A stretch of DNA of 57,516 nucleotides from Rhodoglobus sp. (lineage in GTDB: Bacteria > Actinomycetota > Actinomycetes > Actinomycetales > Microbacteriaceae). The translations under genes and the position numbers were made by a program. Below are positions 1 to 10,500 of the stretch, piece after piece (the first letter of the stretch is position 1; every line of letters starts with the position of its first letter). The notes beneath the pieces are model-generated. The model ran no database searches. It saw only the letters and a list, made by a program, of their open reading frames with translations, and was not told where the DNA came from. The DNA lies in contig JAODLY010000012.1 of the NCBI GenBank assembly GCA_025464445.1, positions 1 to 57,516 of the forward strand, in the 5' to 3' direction.

Positions 1-227
1 GGGATCAGGTCGACACGCCATTGCGGCCGCCAGTCGTCATCCCAACACGCCACCAGTTCCGTCGGCTCGAACTCGGTCACGAGCCGGGCGATGATGTCGA
101 GCAGTCCGCGAACGGCGTTCACGGGTGTGCCGTCCGGCGCGCGGACCGTGTCCGGCACCCCGTAGAACGCGCGGAAGTAGAGCGCGGCGGTATCCAGGAG
201 CATCCGGCGTGGTGCGCGATCGGTCAC
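1..227 (-). CDS. 5'-3' exonuclease, N-terminal part only (runs off window)
   Basis: The reverse strand reads VTDRAPRRMLLDTAALYFRA and goes on to AFYGVP, NAVRGLLDII and VACWDDDWRP. This is the start of the 5'-3' exonuclease (FEN-like, PolA N-terminal) domain that actinobacteria carry as a separate gene. Such enzymes remove RNA primers or flap DNA. The GTG start at 227 overlaps the TGA of the upstream gene (GTGA), which implies translational coupling; an internal ATG lies at 203. Only about 75 codons are present, so the metal-binding core cannot be checked. Confidence 0.75.
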   Translation of the reverse strand, partial: MTDRAPRRMLLDTAALYFRAFYGVPDTVRAPDGTPVNAVRGLLDIIARLVTEFEPTELVACWDDDWRPQWRVDLI

Positions 228-1204
228 GACTGCATCCTCGCATCCCACCACGTCAGCACACGCATTGCATGGAACGTGAGCCAGGGGGACGGCTCCCCGA
301 CCGCAACGTCGATCTCGAACCAGACCCGGCCCGGGTGGCGCCGCTCCTGCAGCCAGGTGCCGTCGGCCTGGCGGGCACTGCGGATGACCTCGATCGCGTC
401 GGCGAGCCGAGGATCGGGCGGGGTGCCGTCGTGCATGGCGGCCTCCCTGAAGTGGTTCGCCGCGTTTAGCACGCTGTAGAACGAGCGGAACGGGTAGGCG
501 AACCGGGTCACCCACGGCCCGACGGGCTCGCCCGTGGACAGGGTGCGCATGAGCCGGCGCTCGAGCAGGTACTCCTCGGCCGCGTGACGAGCGCCAGGCA
601 AGGCGGCGTCGCCGCCGACCGCGGCCTCGTAGTACAGGATGCCCTTCACTGCATTGAGCGTGGAGTGGAACGAGGAGCGCGTCGAGCCTTCCATCCACTC
701 GCAGTTCCAGCCGCCGTCAGCCATGCGGTGCTCGAGGAACCAAGCGGCGATCCCGGAAACGTCCGCGCCCAGCCAGGCGCCGCTGGCCAGCGTGAATGCA
801 TTGATGCAGCAGTCGACCTCGCCGCCCCAATACGGTAGGTCCTCGTACTCCCAACGGCTGTTCTGCGCGATCAGTTCAGCGGTGCCTGCCAGTGCGGCCG
901 CGTCCAGCCCCCAGTCCCGCAGCGTGTTGAGGCTCCAGGAGGTCGCGGTCCAGGGCTGGCCGGCACCCTCCGCCGTTTCGGGGCCGTCGAAGTCGAAGTC
1001 CTTCGGGAAGAACGCGCCGCCCGCCCACTGGCCGTCAGCATCCTGCAGGTCGAGCAGGCGCCGCCCGAACCCTTCGGTTGCGATGCGAGCCCTCGTCGCC
1101 TCCCACACGTGGCGTGGCGCGCCCCCGAGATCCCTCTCGACCTGCCACCGCAGGGCGGGGTCGGACTCGAGCAACCAGTCGACGAGTTCGGGATGCGTGT
1201 CCAT
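224..1204 (-). CDS. Squalene-cyclase/prenyltransferase-like alpha-barrel protein
   Basis: This 326-residue protein begins MDTHPELVDWLLESDPALRW. It repeats helical units with the QW-like features seen in squalene-hopene cyclase and prenyltransferase beta folds (DADGQWAGG, MADGGWNCEW, QADGTWLQE). No DxDD-type acid motif is obvious, so terpene cyclisation is not claimed; many actinobacterial homologues are uncharacterised. The ATG at 1204 is chosen over an in-frame ATG 12 codons upstream because GAAAGGA lies just before it. Its stop overlaps the start of the exonuclease gene, so the two are probably cotranscribed. Confidence 0.7.
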   Translation of the reverse strand: MDTHPELVDWLLESDPALRWQVERDLGGAPRHVWEATRARIATEGFGRRLLDLQDADGQWAGGAFFPKDFDFDGPETAEGAGQPWTATSWSLNTLRDWGLDAAALAGTAELIAQNSRWEYEDLPYWGGEVDCCINAFTLASGAWLGADVSGIAAWFLEHRMADGGWNCEWMEGSTRSSFHSTLNAVKGILYYEAAVGGDAALPGARHAAEEYLLERRLMRTLSTGEPVGPWVTRFAYPFRSFYSVLNAANHFREAAMHDGTPPDPRLADAIEVIRSARQADGTWLQERRHPGRVWFEIDVAVGEPSPWLTFHAMRVLTWWDARMQS

Positions 1205-1357
1205 GCGATCGATCCTTTCGTTACGCCCGCGACGATTCAACCTTCACCGGCCGACAGCCGTGTCGCACCCGGCGACGAGAATCGGAATGTGAGCGGTAAC
1301 CGAACGTCAGCACCGCGCGTGCGCGGCTGAGCTCGGGAAGACGGCCACAATGGGAGT

Positions 1358-2269
1358 GTGACTCGCCGCGGAATCATCCTCTTCGCCGCCCTCGGTATCG
1401 CGTGGGGCATCCCGTATCTCTTCATCAAGGTCGCCGTGGGCGAGCTGGAGCCGGGCATGGTGGTGCTGGCGCGTTCCGCGCTCGCCGCGATCCTGCTGCT
1501 TCCGCTGGCGTTCTTCCGGCGCGAGGTGGGGTCGGTGTTGCGCCACTGGCGGCCGATGCTCGCCTACACGCTCGTGGAGATCGTGATCCCGTGGTATTTC
1601 CTGAGCTCTGCCGAGCAACACCTGCCGAGCTCGACGGCTGGCCTGCTGCTGGCCGCCGTCCCAATCGCTGGGGTGGCGGTGGCGTTCGTGATGGGCCGGC
1701 CCGCACGGTTGTCGAAGATCAACTGGCTGGGCATAGCAATCGGGATGCTCGGGGTGGCAGCACTTGTCGGGCTCGACATCGGCGGATCCGACCTGCTGAG
1801 CGTCGGCGAGATGGCCGTCGTTGTGGTGGGCTACGCGCTCGGCCCGGCGATCCTGTCCCGCTGGATGTCGGATCTGCCCGGAGTGGGAGTCGTCGCCGTG
1901 TCCCTGGCCGGCGCCGCGATCGCTTACGTGCCGCTCGTCGTGCTGACCGGCGGCTGGCCCGCGGTCTGGCCATCGCCGGCGGTCACCATCTCGATCATCG
2001 TGCTTGCTGTGGTCTGCAGCGGGCTCGCCTTCCTTCTCATGATCGGCCTGATCAACGAGATCGGGCCGGTGAAGGCGACGACGATCACCTACGTCAATCC
2101 GGCGGTCGCGATCCTCGCGGGAGTCCTGGTGCTGGGCGAGCGCGTCACCGTGTGGACTGTCGTCGGATTCGCCCTCGTGCTCGCCGGCTCCTGGCTGGTC
2201 ACTCGTCGCAGGCAGGAAACCCTCACACCCACGGGCCCGGAGGAGGCGTCAGCCGAACTGGTGCAGTGA
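1358..2269 (+). CDS. DMT-superfamily (EamA) membrane transporter
   Basis: The 303-residue product is hydrophobic throughout, with about ten membrane segments in two EamA halves. The first half starts GIAWGIPYLFIKVAVGELEP, and the second contains the typical late motif with YVNPAVAILAGVLVLGER. These proteins export metabolites or amino acids, but the substrate cannot be predicted here. The GTG start at 1358 is preceded by CACAAT at 1346-1351, six nt before the start, and there is no Shine-Dalgarno sequence, so the transcript is probably leaderless. An ATG at 1350 in another frame terminates at once. The gene ends 9 bp before the convergent SGNH-like gene. Confidence 0.85.
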   Translation: MTRRGIILFAALGIAWGIPYLFIKVAVGELEPGMVVLARSALAAILLLPLAFFRREVGSVLRHWRPMLAYTLVEIVIPWYFLSSAEQHLPSSTAGLLLAAVPIAGVAVAFVMGRPARLSKINWLGIAIGMLGVAALVGLDIGGSDLLSVGEMAVVVVGYALGPAILSRWMSDLPGVGVVAVSLAGAAIAYVPLVVLTGGWPAVWPSPAVTISIIVLAVVCSGLAFLLMIGLINEIGPVKATTITYVNPAVAILAGVLVLGERVTVWTVVGFALVLAGSWLVTRRRQETLTPTGPEEASAELVQ

Positions 2270-2278
2270 ACTCCCCCT

Positions 2279-3277
2279 CTACTGCGGCGCGCTCACCCGC
2301 ACCGCGTAGCCACCGCTGATCAACTCATCGATGGCGACCGCGATGTCCTCTGGCTCGTCGAGGCCGCTCTCGTAGGGATCAGTCGACCGCCCCGGCGCGT
2401 TCAACAAGTCCATGCAGATCCCGATCGCCGTCAGGGAGAGCCCGGAGCGCCCCAGCGCCGCTGTGGGCAGGAGAGCCCGGGTTGAGCTCCGCCCTACCGA
2501 GCGCAGTCCGTTAGCGGCGATCCAGTCCGTGGCGCGTGTAAGCGTCACAGGGGACTCGAACATCGCATCCAACATCGCCTGCGCCCACTGGCCGTACACG
2601 ACGGCGAAGGCAGGTGCGTTGTACTCGGGGCGCCACATCTGCTGGTCGATGCCGGGCGGGAAAGGCACGGTGACGCACTGCGGGTAGTCGGCCACGATGG
2701 CGCGCGTCGCATCGTTCAGAAGCTTCGCCTGGTGAGTGCTCGCCCGTCGTGCCAGAGCGTTGATTGCCCCGAGGCTGCTCAGGGGAGGCGTCTCAGCGAT
2801 CAGCACCCGAGCATCCACCGGAAGTTCGCGATGAAGCGCCGTCAGCGTCGCGCGGAGGTTCTGGGTCCATGTTGCGGTGCTCGTCAGGGTGAGAGTGTCG
2901 ACGATCCCCGTGATGAGAATCACGACGTCTGTCCTGGCCAGTGCCGCCTGCTCCCGGGCGCAAACCCGGGGTGCCGACCGGAGCCGGTTACCGCGCAGCC
3001 CCACCGTCGACCATTCGACGCCGCGGCCGGTGCGGGCGGAGAGCTTGCGGGCGAACTGGGCGGCGACCCCCAACTCGTGGGTGCGGATTCCGTACCCCAT
3101 GGCGGTGGCTTCGCCGATCACCATGACCCTGTCGTGGTTCGGGCCGATGACCCTGCCGCTGGGCTCGTCATCGGGATAGATGTTCCCCTCTTGAAAGCCG
3201 CGCCGGGCGAGGTAGTCAAGGAAGGTGGCCAGCCGGAACGTTCTGCGAACCGTGCTGCCGATCGGAGTGTCGGTCAT
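2279..3277 (-). CDS. SGNH/GDSL-like protein with degenerate catalytic motifs
   Basis: The 332-residue protein has the block order of SGNH hydrolases: a beta strand ending VMVIGEATAMGYG, a second block with GLRGNRLR, a third with VILITGIVDTLTL, and a helix from YGQWAQAMLDAM. The catalytic Ser of GDS is replaced (G55-E-A57-T58), the GxND Asn of block III is Val, and no DxxH is evident. Esterase activity is therefore doubtful and the fold may serve binding. About 90 further residues (TDWIAANGLRSVGR onward) follow the fold. GAGG precedes the ATG by seven nt. Confidence 0.65.
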   Translation of the reverse strand: MTDTPIGSTVRRTFRLATFLDYLARRGFQEGNIYPDDEPSGRVIGPNHDRVMVIGEATAMGYGIRTHELGVAAQFARKLSARTGRGVEWSTVGLRGNRLRSAPRVCAREQAALARTDVVILITGIVDTLTLTSTATWTQNLRATLTALHRELPVDARVLIAETPPLSSLGAINALARRASTHQAKLLNDATRAIVADYPQCVTVPFPPGIDQQMWRPEYNAPAFAVVYGQWAQAMLDAMFESPVTLTRATDWIAANGLRSVGRSSTRALLPTAALGRSGLSLTAIGICMDLLNAPGRSTDPYESGLDEPEDIAVAIDELISGGYAVRVSAPQ

Positions 3278-3364
3278 TGTGTGACCTCGATTCAGTCAAC
3301 CCGAACGGTACGCGACCAACATGTGCGGGCACACATGTAGCCGGGCTAGCGATACCCTCGTCGC

Positions 3365-4421
3365 GTGACGCACCAGCTCACTCGGGACCAGGCCCGCCGC
3401 ATCGCGGTGCGGGCGCAGTTGCTCGATGCCGATCGCCCCGGCGATGTCGTCGGGATCGCCGAGCAGCTCGGCGCGATCAAGATCGATCCGACCGCCACCA
3501 TCGCCCCGGCCGAGCATTCGATCCTCTGGTCGCGGATCGGCTCGACCTACGAGCCGGCGCAGCTGTCCAAAGCTGTCGAGTCGGATCGACTGCTGTTCGA
3601 GTTCGACGGCGCGTTTCGCCCGGTCAGCCTCTTGCCCCTCATGCTCCCCGGCATGCGGCTTTGGCCGCGGCGCGAGAACACCCGAGCGTGGCTGGCCGCG
3701 AACGATAGGTTCCGCACCGAGGTACTCGCCCGGTTACGCGCTCAAGGCGCGCTCCTGGCGACCGAAATCCCCGACACCGCCGATGTGACCATCCCGCCGG
3801 ACGGCTGGTACGGCGCCAATCAGGTGCCGCACATGCTCGACTTCCTGCAGCGGCAGGGCGAGGTCGCCGTTGTCGGGCGCGAGGGGCGGCACCGGCGCTG
3901 GGACCTCGCCGAGCGCGTGTACCCGCAGGGTCTGCCGGAATATGAGCTCCACGAAGCGGAGCGGATGCTGGGCGAGCGCCGCCTGCAGGCCGTCGGCATC
4001 GCGAAACAGAAGTCGCCATGGACCCCGGTGGGTGAGGCGGGCGAGCCGGCCACGATCGAGGGCAGCAAGTGGAAGTACCGCGTCGACCCCGAGGCCATCA
4101 CCGCGCTCGAGCAAGACGAAGGCGGCCGGGTCGCGTTCCTCAGCCCCTACGACGGCATGCTCTTCGACCGCCCGCGGCTCAAGGAGATCTTCGAGTTCGA
4201 GTACGTGCTCGAGCAGTTCAAGCCGAAGCCGCAGCGCGTCTACGGCTTCTTCGCGCATCCGATCCTCATGGGCGACCGATTCGTCGGGATGCTCGATGCC
4301 GAAGTCGACCGCGACCATGAAGTGCTACGGGTCAACGCCGTGCACGAGTTCCTGCCCTTCGAGGCGGAGGAAGACGAGATGGTGCGCGCGGAGATCGCCG
4401 CTCTCGCCGAGTGGCTGGGGG

Positions 4422-4441
<20 letters not shown>
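3365..4441 (+). CDS. Winged-helix DNA glycosylase family protein (YcaQ/AlkX-like, HTH_42)
   Basis: The 358-residue protein matches the HTH_42/YcaQ family, whose characterised members unhook interstrand crosslinks or excise alkylated bases. Visible features are the N-terminal LTRDQARRIAVRAQ helix, the motif region IKIDPTATIAPAEHSILWSR at 38-57, and a C-terminal lobe with FLSPYDGMLFDRPRLKEIF. Known members carry Q-x-Q or Q-x-D in the motif; here it reads K39-I40-D41. The GTG start has no Shine-Dalgarno sequence. The last 20 bp overlap the 3' end of the convergent AarF-like gene. Confidence 0.75.
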
Positions 4442-6113
<1,672 letters not shown>

Positions 6114-6162
6114 CTGGTCTTGGGTCTCTGATCCGCACGCGGCCGACGTGCTGGGGGCACGC

Positions 6163-6729
6163 TCAGTCCTGGGCGAGGATCGAATAGAGCTTACGTCGCG
6201 CCTCGTCGAGCACGGCAACGGCCTGGTTCACCTGCTCGGGGTTGCCCGAGCGTCCCACCTGCGCTGCGGCCTGCGCCAGTGCGATGCCGGCCTTGGGCAG
6301 CGCACCGTGTCGTCCGCGATCCCTGGTGCCTTCGGCCTCCCACGGGGCTTTGGTGTCGGCGGAAGCCGCCGTCGCCTTGCGACCCTCGTCGGTGAGCGAG
6401 TAGGTCTTGCGGCCGTTCGACTCTTCGACACCGATGAGGCCCTCGTCCGCGAGCAACTGGAGGGTGGGATACACCGAGCCGGGGCTCGGCTTCCACGAAC
6501 CGCCGCTGCGCTCCTCGATCTCCTGGATGATCTGGTACCCGTGCATCGGCTTCTCCGCCAGGAGCGCGAGGACCGCAGCACGCACATCCCCGCGGCCCAT
6601 CCGCGGGCCGACCTTCTGCTCGAACTGTCCGCGCAGCTGTTCCATCGCCTCCCAGATGCCATCGCCGCTCCAGCCCTTACCGCCGCCGGGTCGTCCCGGG
6701 AATCCGTCGCCGAAGAATGAACCGCTCAT
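6163..6729 (-). CDS. PadR-family transcriptional regulator
   Basis: The 188-residue protein has a Gly-rich N-terminus and then the PadR winged helix: RAAVLALLAEKPMHGYQIIQ, SPGSVYPTLQLLADEGLIG, and the wing NGRKTYSLTDEGR. A Vir-C-like helical tail of about 60 residues follows and would mediate dimerisation. The ATG at 6729 is selected because GGAGG lies five nt upstream; an ATG four codons earlier overlaps that Shine-Dalgarno sequence. A perfect palindrome sits 46 bp upstream and is a likely autoregulatory operator. The aarF-like gene follows directly and is probably in the same transcript. Confidence 0.85.
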   Translation of the reverse strand: MSGSFFGDGFPGRPGGGKGWSGDGIWEAMEQLRGQFEQKVGPRMGRGDVRAAVLALLAEKPMHGYQIIQEIEERSGGSWKPSPGSVYPTLQLLADEGLIGVEESNGRKTYSLTDEGRKATAASADTKAPWEAEGTRDRGRHGALPKAGIALAQAAAQVGRSGNPEQVNQAVAVLDEARRKLYSILAQD

Positions 6730-6774
6730 GATGACCTCCATTGCGCCGACGCCCGCGCGGGTTCGACGATACTC

Positions 6775-6788
6775 AACGATATATCGTT
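6775..6788. promoter_or_regulatory. Perfect palindrome, probable PadR operator
   Basis: AACGATATATCGTT is a perfect 14-bp palindrome just upstream of padR. PadR-type repressors bind AT-rich dyads in their own promoters. It overlaps the TAA stop of the upstream DHFR-like gene by two bases. The assignment is inferred from position and symmetry. Confidence 0.5.
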
Positions 6789-7401
6789 AAGTCGTGTACC
6801 GGTAGGTGTTGATGAGCACACCGGACTTCAACCGGCGGCTCTCGGCGAGGCTGAGGGTGGTCGAGGGAAACCCATCCGGGAACAGCTTCTTTCCGATTCC
6901 CAGCACGATCGGGTAGACCACAAGCCGGTATTCGTCGACCAGGTCGTGCTCGGCGAGGGACTTCACCAGCACGCTGCTTCCCCATACCCGGATCTCGCCG
7001 CCCGGCGCGTCACGGAGCTTCCGCACGTCGGCGGCCAGGTCCGCGTCGAGCAAGCGCGAGTTCTTCCAGCCCAGCTCAGTCAGCGTTCGCGACGCGATGT
7101 ACTTCGGCACGCGGTTATACCGACGGGTGAGTTCCCCCACGAAGCCCCCGGCGTTCTCATCCCACACGCCCCACGCGTTAGCCCAGATGTCGTAGGTCTT
7201 GCGGCCGAGCAGCAACGCCTCCGTCCTGCTCTCCCACTCCGCAATGATCTCGTCGCCCTCGCCCGAGTAGGTGTCGTGTTCCTCGTCGTAGGCCATCTGC
7301 CAGCCGCCGTGCTCGAACCCGTCGCTGTCCTCATCCCGGCCGCCGGGCGCCTGGATCACGCCATCGAGGGTGATGAACTCCTGGACAACGATGCGGCTCA
7401 T
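6787..7401 (-). CDS. Dihydrofolate reductase-family protein (RibD C-terminal fold)
   Basis: The 204-residue protein begins MSRIVVQEFITLDGVIQAPG and contains LLLGRKTYDIWANAW, YIASRTL, EIRVWGSSVLVKSLAEHDLVDEY and PIVLGIGKKLF. This is the pattern of the stand-alone RibD C-terminal/DHFR-like reductases common in actinobacteria. They use NADPH, but physiological substrates are rarely known, so true DHFR activity is not claimed. GGGAG lies nine nt before the ATG. The gene is divergent from the truncated glyoxalase-family gene at 7484, and its 3' end abuts the padR operator. Confidence 0.85.
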   Translation of the reverse strand: MSRIVVQEFITLDGVIQAPGGRDEDSDGFEHGGWQMAYDEEHDTYSGEGDEIIAEWESRTEALLLGRKTYDIWANAWGVWDENAGGFVGELTRRYNRVPKYIASRTLTELGWKNSRLLDADLAADVRKLRDAPGGEIRVWGSSVLVKSLAEHDLVDEYRLVVYPIVLGIGKKLFPDGFPSTTLSLAESRRLKSGVLINTYRYTT

Positions 7402-7483
7402 CTCGGCAGCTCCCTGGTGTTGTGGCGACTTCGACCCACATACAGCTTCCGCGCAGGGGGCGGTGCTCGTCTACCCTCGACGC

Positions 7484-7567
7484 ATGAACGGGCGGATTGC
7501 GAACGTCTCGATCCATGCCGAGGACCCAGCCACGCTCGCCCGATTCTGGGACGCCGTCATGGGCTAG
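7484..7567 (+). pseudogene. Glyoxalase/VOC-family gene truncated after 27 codons
   Basis: The reading frame from the ATG at 7484 gives MNGRIANVSIHAEDPATLAR then FWDAVMG and a TAG. This is the first strand and helix of the VOC (glyoxalase/bleomycin resistance) fold, whose members normally run 110-140 residues. The rest is absent. Its last bases overlap the 3' end of the giant island gene on the other strand, so this looks like the left edge of an insertion or deletion. Confidence 0.65.
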
Positions 7568-10500
7568 AGAACGGAAAAGAGAAGCCGCAAATAGTTTGCT
7601 GGGTCGGCGAGCAGGCCAGCGGTGGCTACTAGATCAGCAGCAAGCGCAAGAAAGTCTGCGGGGTCGGGAAGATCCATTTCGATGGCTAGCTCGCGCGCTA
7701 GCTCTACGCCAGCTTTGGCATCCTCAATCGTTGGTACCGCCCGAATCGGAACTAGTGCAACCGCTGCGACCAAAGTAGCCGCATCCTGAGGACTATCCCA
7801 ACGAGTGATCGCCGCACCCAACATTGCTCTCCACCGCCAAATGGCCGTTGCACTCGCGTTGGTCTCCTCGGCACTGACAAGTAGATCTCGCATCTCTCTT
7901 AGCGGTTCTTGATTCCACGCCCACCAGGAGGGGCGAGAAAGGGGTACCGATGCGAGCGCTCCCGACCAAACCTCCTCTGTGGCCATGTCTCTCAGAGCAG
8001 CCGGTGGTATTTGAACATCGGAAACCCCCGCTCGGGCCAGACGTAAAATCCTCTCTTCGAGTTGACTCGCGTGAGCGTCGAAACGATCGCTGGCAGTCTC
8101 GATTCCTCGTCGAGCGAGCGCTTCGAACAAAGCTGGCGTGCCGAAGGTCTCGACTTGCAGGGCGGCTGCCAAAGCGCGCAGCGCAGCATCATCGGACCAA
8201 AGGGCGACACCTCTCGCGATTGCGACCTCGACCGGCCCGGCCCAGGAAGCAGCCTCGTCTGGCAGGCCCGCCAGTGGGGGCGTAGCTAATGGGATTCTTT
8301 CCGTGACAGTTGCGAGCGGGATGGCGTTCTTGATCACCCTTGCCGTGGACAGAAGCTTGGCTCGGTCATCGTCGGTGTACTCGATGTAGGTGGGCCGCTG
8401 TTGTCTTGCGTCCCAACCCATCGATCCAGCGCTGGCCGCCAATCGCTGAAGTTCCGCAATGCCCGCGTGCATATCAGCGGCCGCCGCGGGGTGGAGAAGG
8501 ACTTGCTGGAATTGCCCCCTCACGGAGCGAGCTTCATCCAGCAAGAAATTCAAGAGAAGAGGCGACGAGTCGACAGAGACCTTTCCGCCGACAGATCTCA
8601 TTGCAATCGTGACTTCCATTTCGTGGGCCTCGTCGGGGAATGCCCCGGCCGGAAAGGAGCCGAGAGGCATCTGAAGATAAACAAATGAGTAGGGACGGTG
8701 CAAACTATTCGCGTAAGCCCCCAAGGGAATCCGGCCCTGACGGGCAAGCAATGTCGCAGCCTTGATCGGTGCTTGGACCTGCTCGGCCTGAGTCCTGACC
8801 ATCTGGATTATTCCTTCGACATCGCCGGGTATCGACTTGATTGGTGACTGGTCGCCGAAGCGCGCCACGTGAGCTGCCAGCATTTCCATCCCGCGGACGT
8901 GCAAGTCCGAGGTATCCGCACCATTTGTCTCGCCGTTGGAGCTACCGGAACTGGCGATACGCCCAAGAAGCGCGGCGGACACGTTCACGTCCCCTTCAAA
9001 CTTGATCGCGAGCGTCACTGCTTCTGCGAGCGAGATCCGGTCCCACTCCTCTGACGGGAATGCCACCAGCCACATTGCGACCTCATCGTTGCTTTCGGGC
9101 GCTAGGTCATTCGCTCTGATAAGCCGTGCTGCGTCTTCACGCAGTTCCTGATTCAGCATTGCGCCGACCACGTTCCAGACAATTTCAGGGTCTGCAACAC
9201 CACCAAGGGAAGCCAGGGCTTCAAGCCCTTGTGCCTGCGCATCCTGCCAGTCTCGTCGCTGGAAGGCTCTCATTTGAAGGAAGCGCGCAAGCTCTGCACG
9301 GTCTCGTCCGACGAAGTCGCTGCGGGTCATTGCTCTTTCAGCGACTCTTTGCGCTTGGTCAGGGTCGTTCGCCGACCGAAGATAGTGCACTTCTTCCGTC
9401 AGGAATTCGACGGTGCTGAACCTAGTAGCTGCGTCCGCGCAGGCCTCTGCGGCGTCAGCGAAACGTCCGGCTCGAGCCAACGCCAAGGAGAGGTAGTGCG
9501 CAGCCCCAACGTCATCCAAGGCGAGGGATCGAAGTGCAGGAAGCGCTCCCTCTAGATCGGTCGTCGATAAGGCGACTGCACGCACTGTCTCGGCCAGCGC
9601 TTCGGTTATTGCCCCTTCGGCGATTAGCCGCTCGAGTTTGGTTGACTCGTCCACCCCATCAAGAGCAAGCACTCGAACCGCCTGATCGACTTCGTTCAGG
9701 TTGTGAGACTCGAGGGCGGTGTCGAGCCGCTTCTTCCACAGTGCAACCCGGCGCGCTGGTTCAACGATCTCTCCCGCGGCAGGAAATTCGACCTGGAGTA
9801 GTGCGCGAGCATCCACGTCCGACACTCGCTCGACGATCTGATCCCGGTGCCCGCTGTCCCCGATTAGGGCTCCGCTCACGATCGCCATGCGTGCAACGTC
9901 AGCCCGAGACGCCTCCTCCGATGTTGCGAGTCCTTCCGGGCTCGGTAGAGATCGTCGGTAGACCTCCGAGTAGTCCCCCGCGAGGCTGAGCGCTTGGAGG
10001 GCAAACTCCAGGAAACCAGCCGTCGGACCGCTCCATTCGTGCCTCTGATCCAGAGCGCGGATGCCGATCGACACAGCGCGCTGGATATCGCCTAGCTGCG
10101 CGGAGGACGCTCTAGATCGTCGAAGAAAGGCCTGAGCAAGCTGCAGCATTCCGCCGCTGCTTTCAGGAGTGATGTCAGCGACCATTTGGCTGTGCTGGAC
10201 TGCTCTGTCGAAATCCCCGAGATACCAGTCCACCTGACTGGCGAAGAATTGCGCGTGAACGTTCAGGAGCGCGTCAGCGCCGGATAGATCGAGTTCGGCC
10301 GCTTCTGCCTGAATACGTGTTGCTTGACTTCCATTGTCTAAGAGGAAGCCCAACAAGTCGGCGCCGAAGGACTCGCCGCCCCTAGCTCGCGCCTCCTCGA
10401 GATGATGCCTCGCCAAGTCGGGATCGACATCAATCAACATATGCCCCGCTTGCAAATATTGATCTGCAGGCGACTCCGCGGTTTGGGCGCCGCGAACAAG

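Noticed and set aside
7565..7625. A left att copy of the tRNA-Lys 3' end at the island border
   Set aside because: No match to the tRNA 3' end was seen at this edge.
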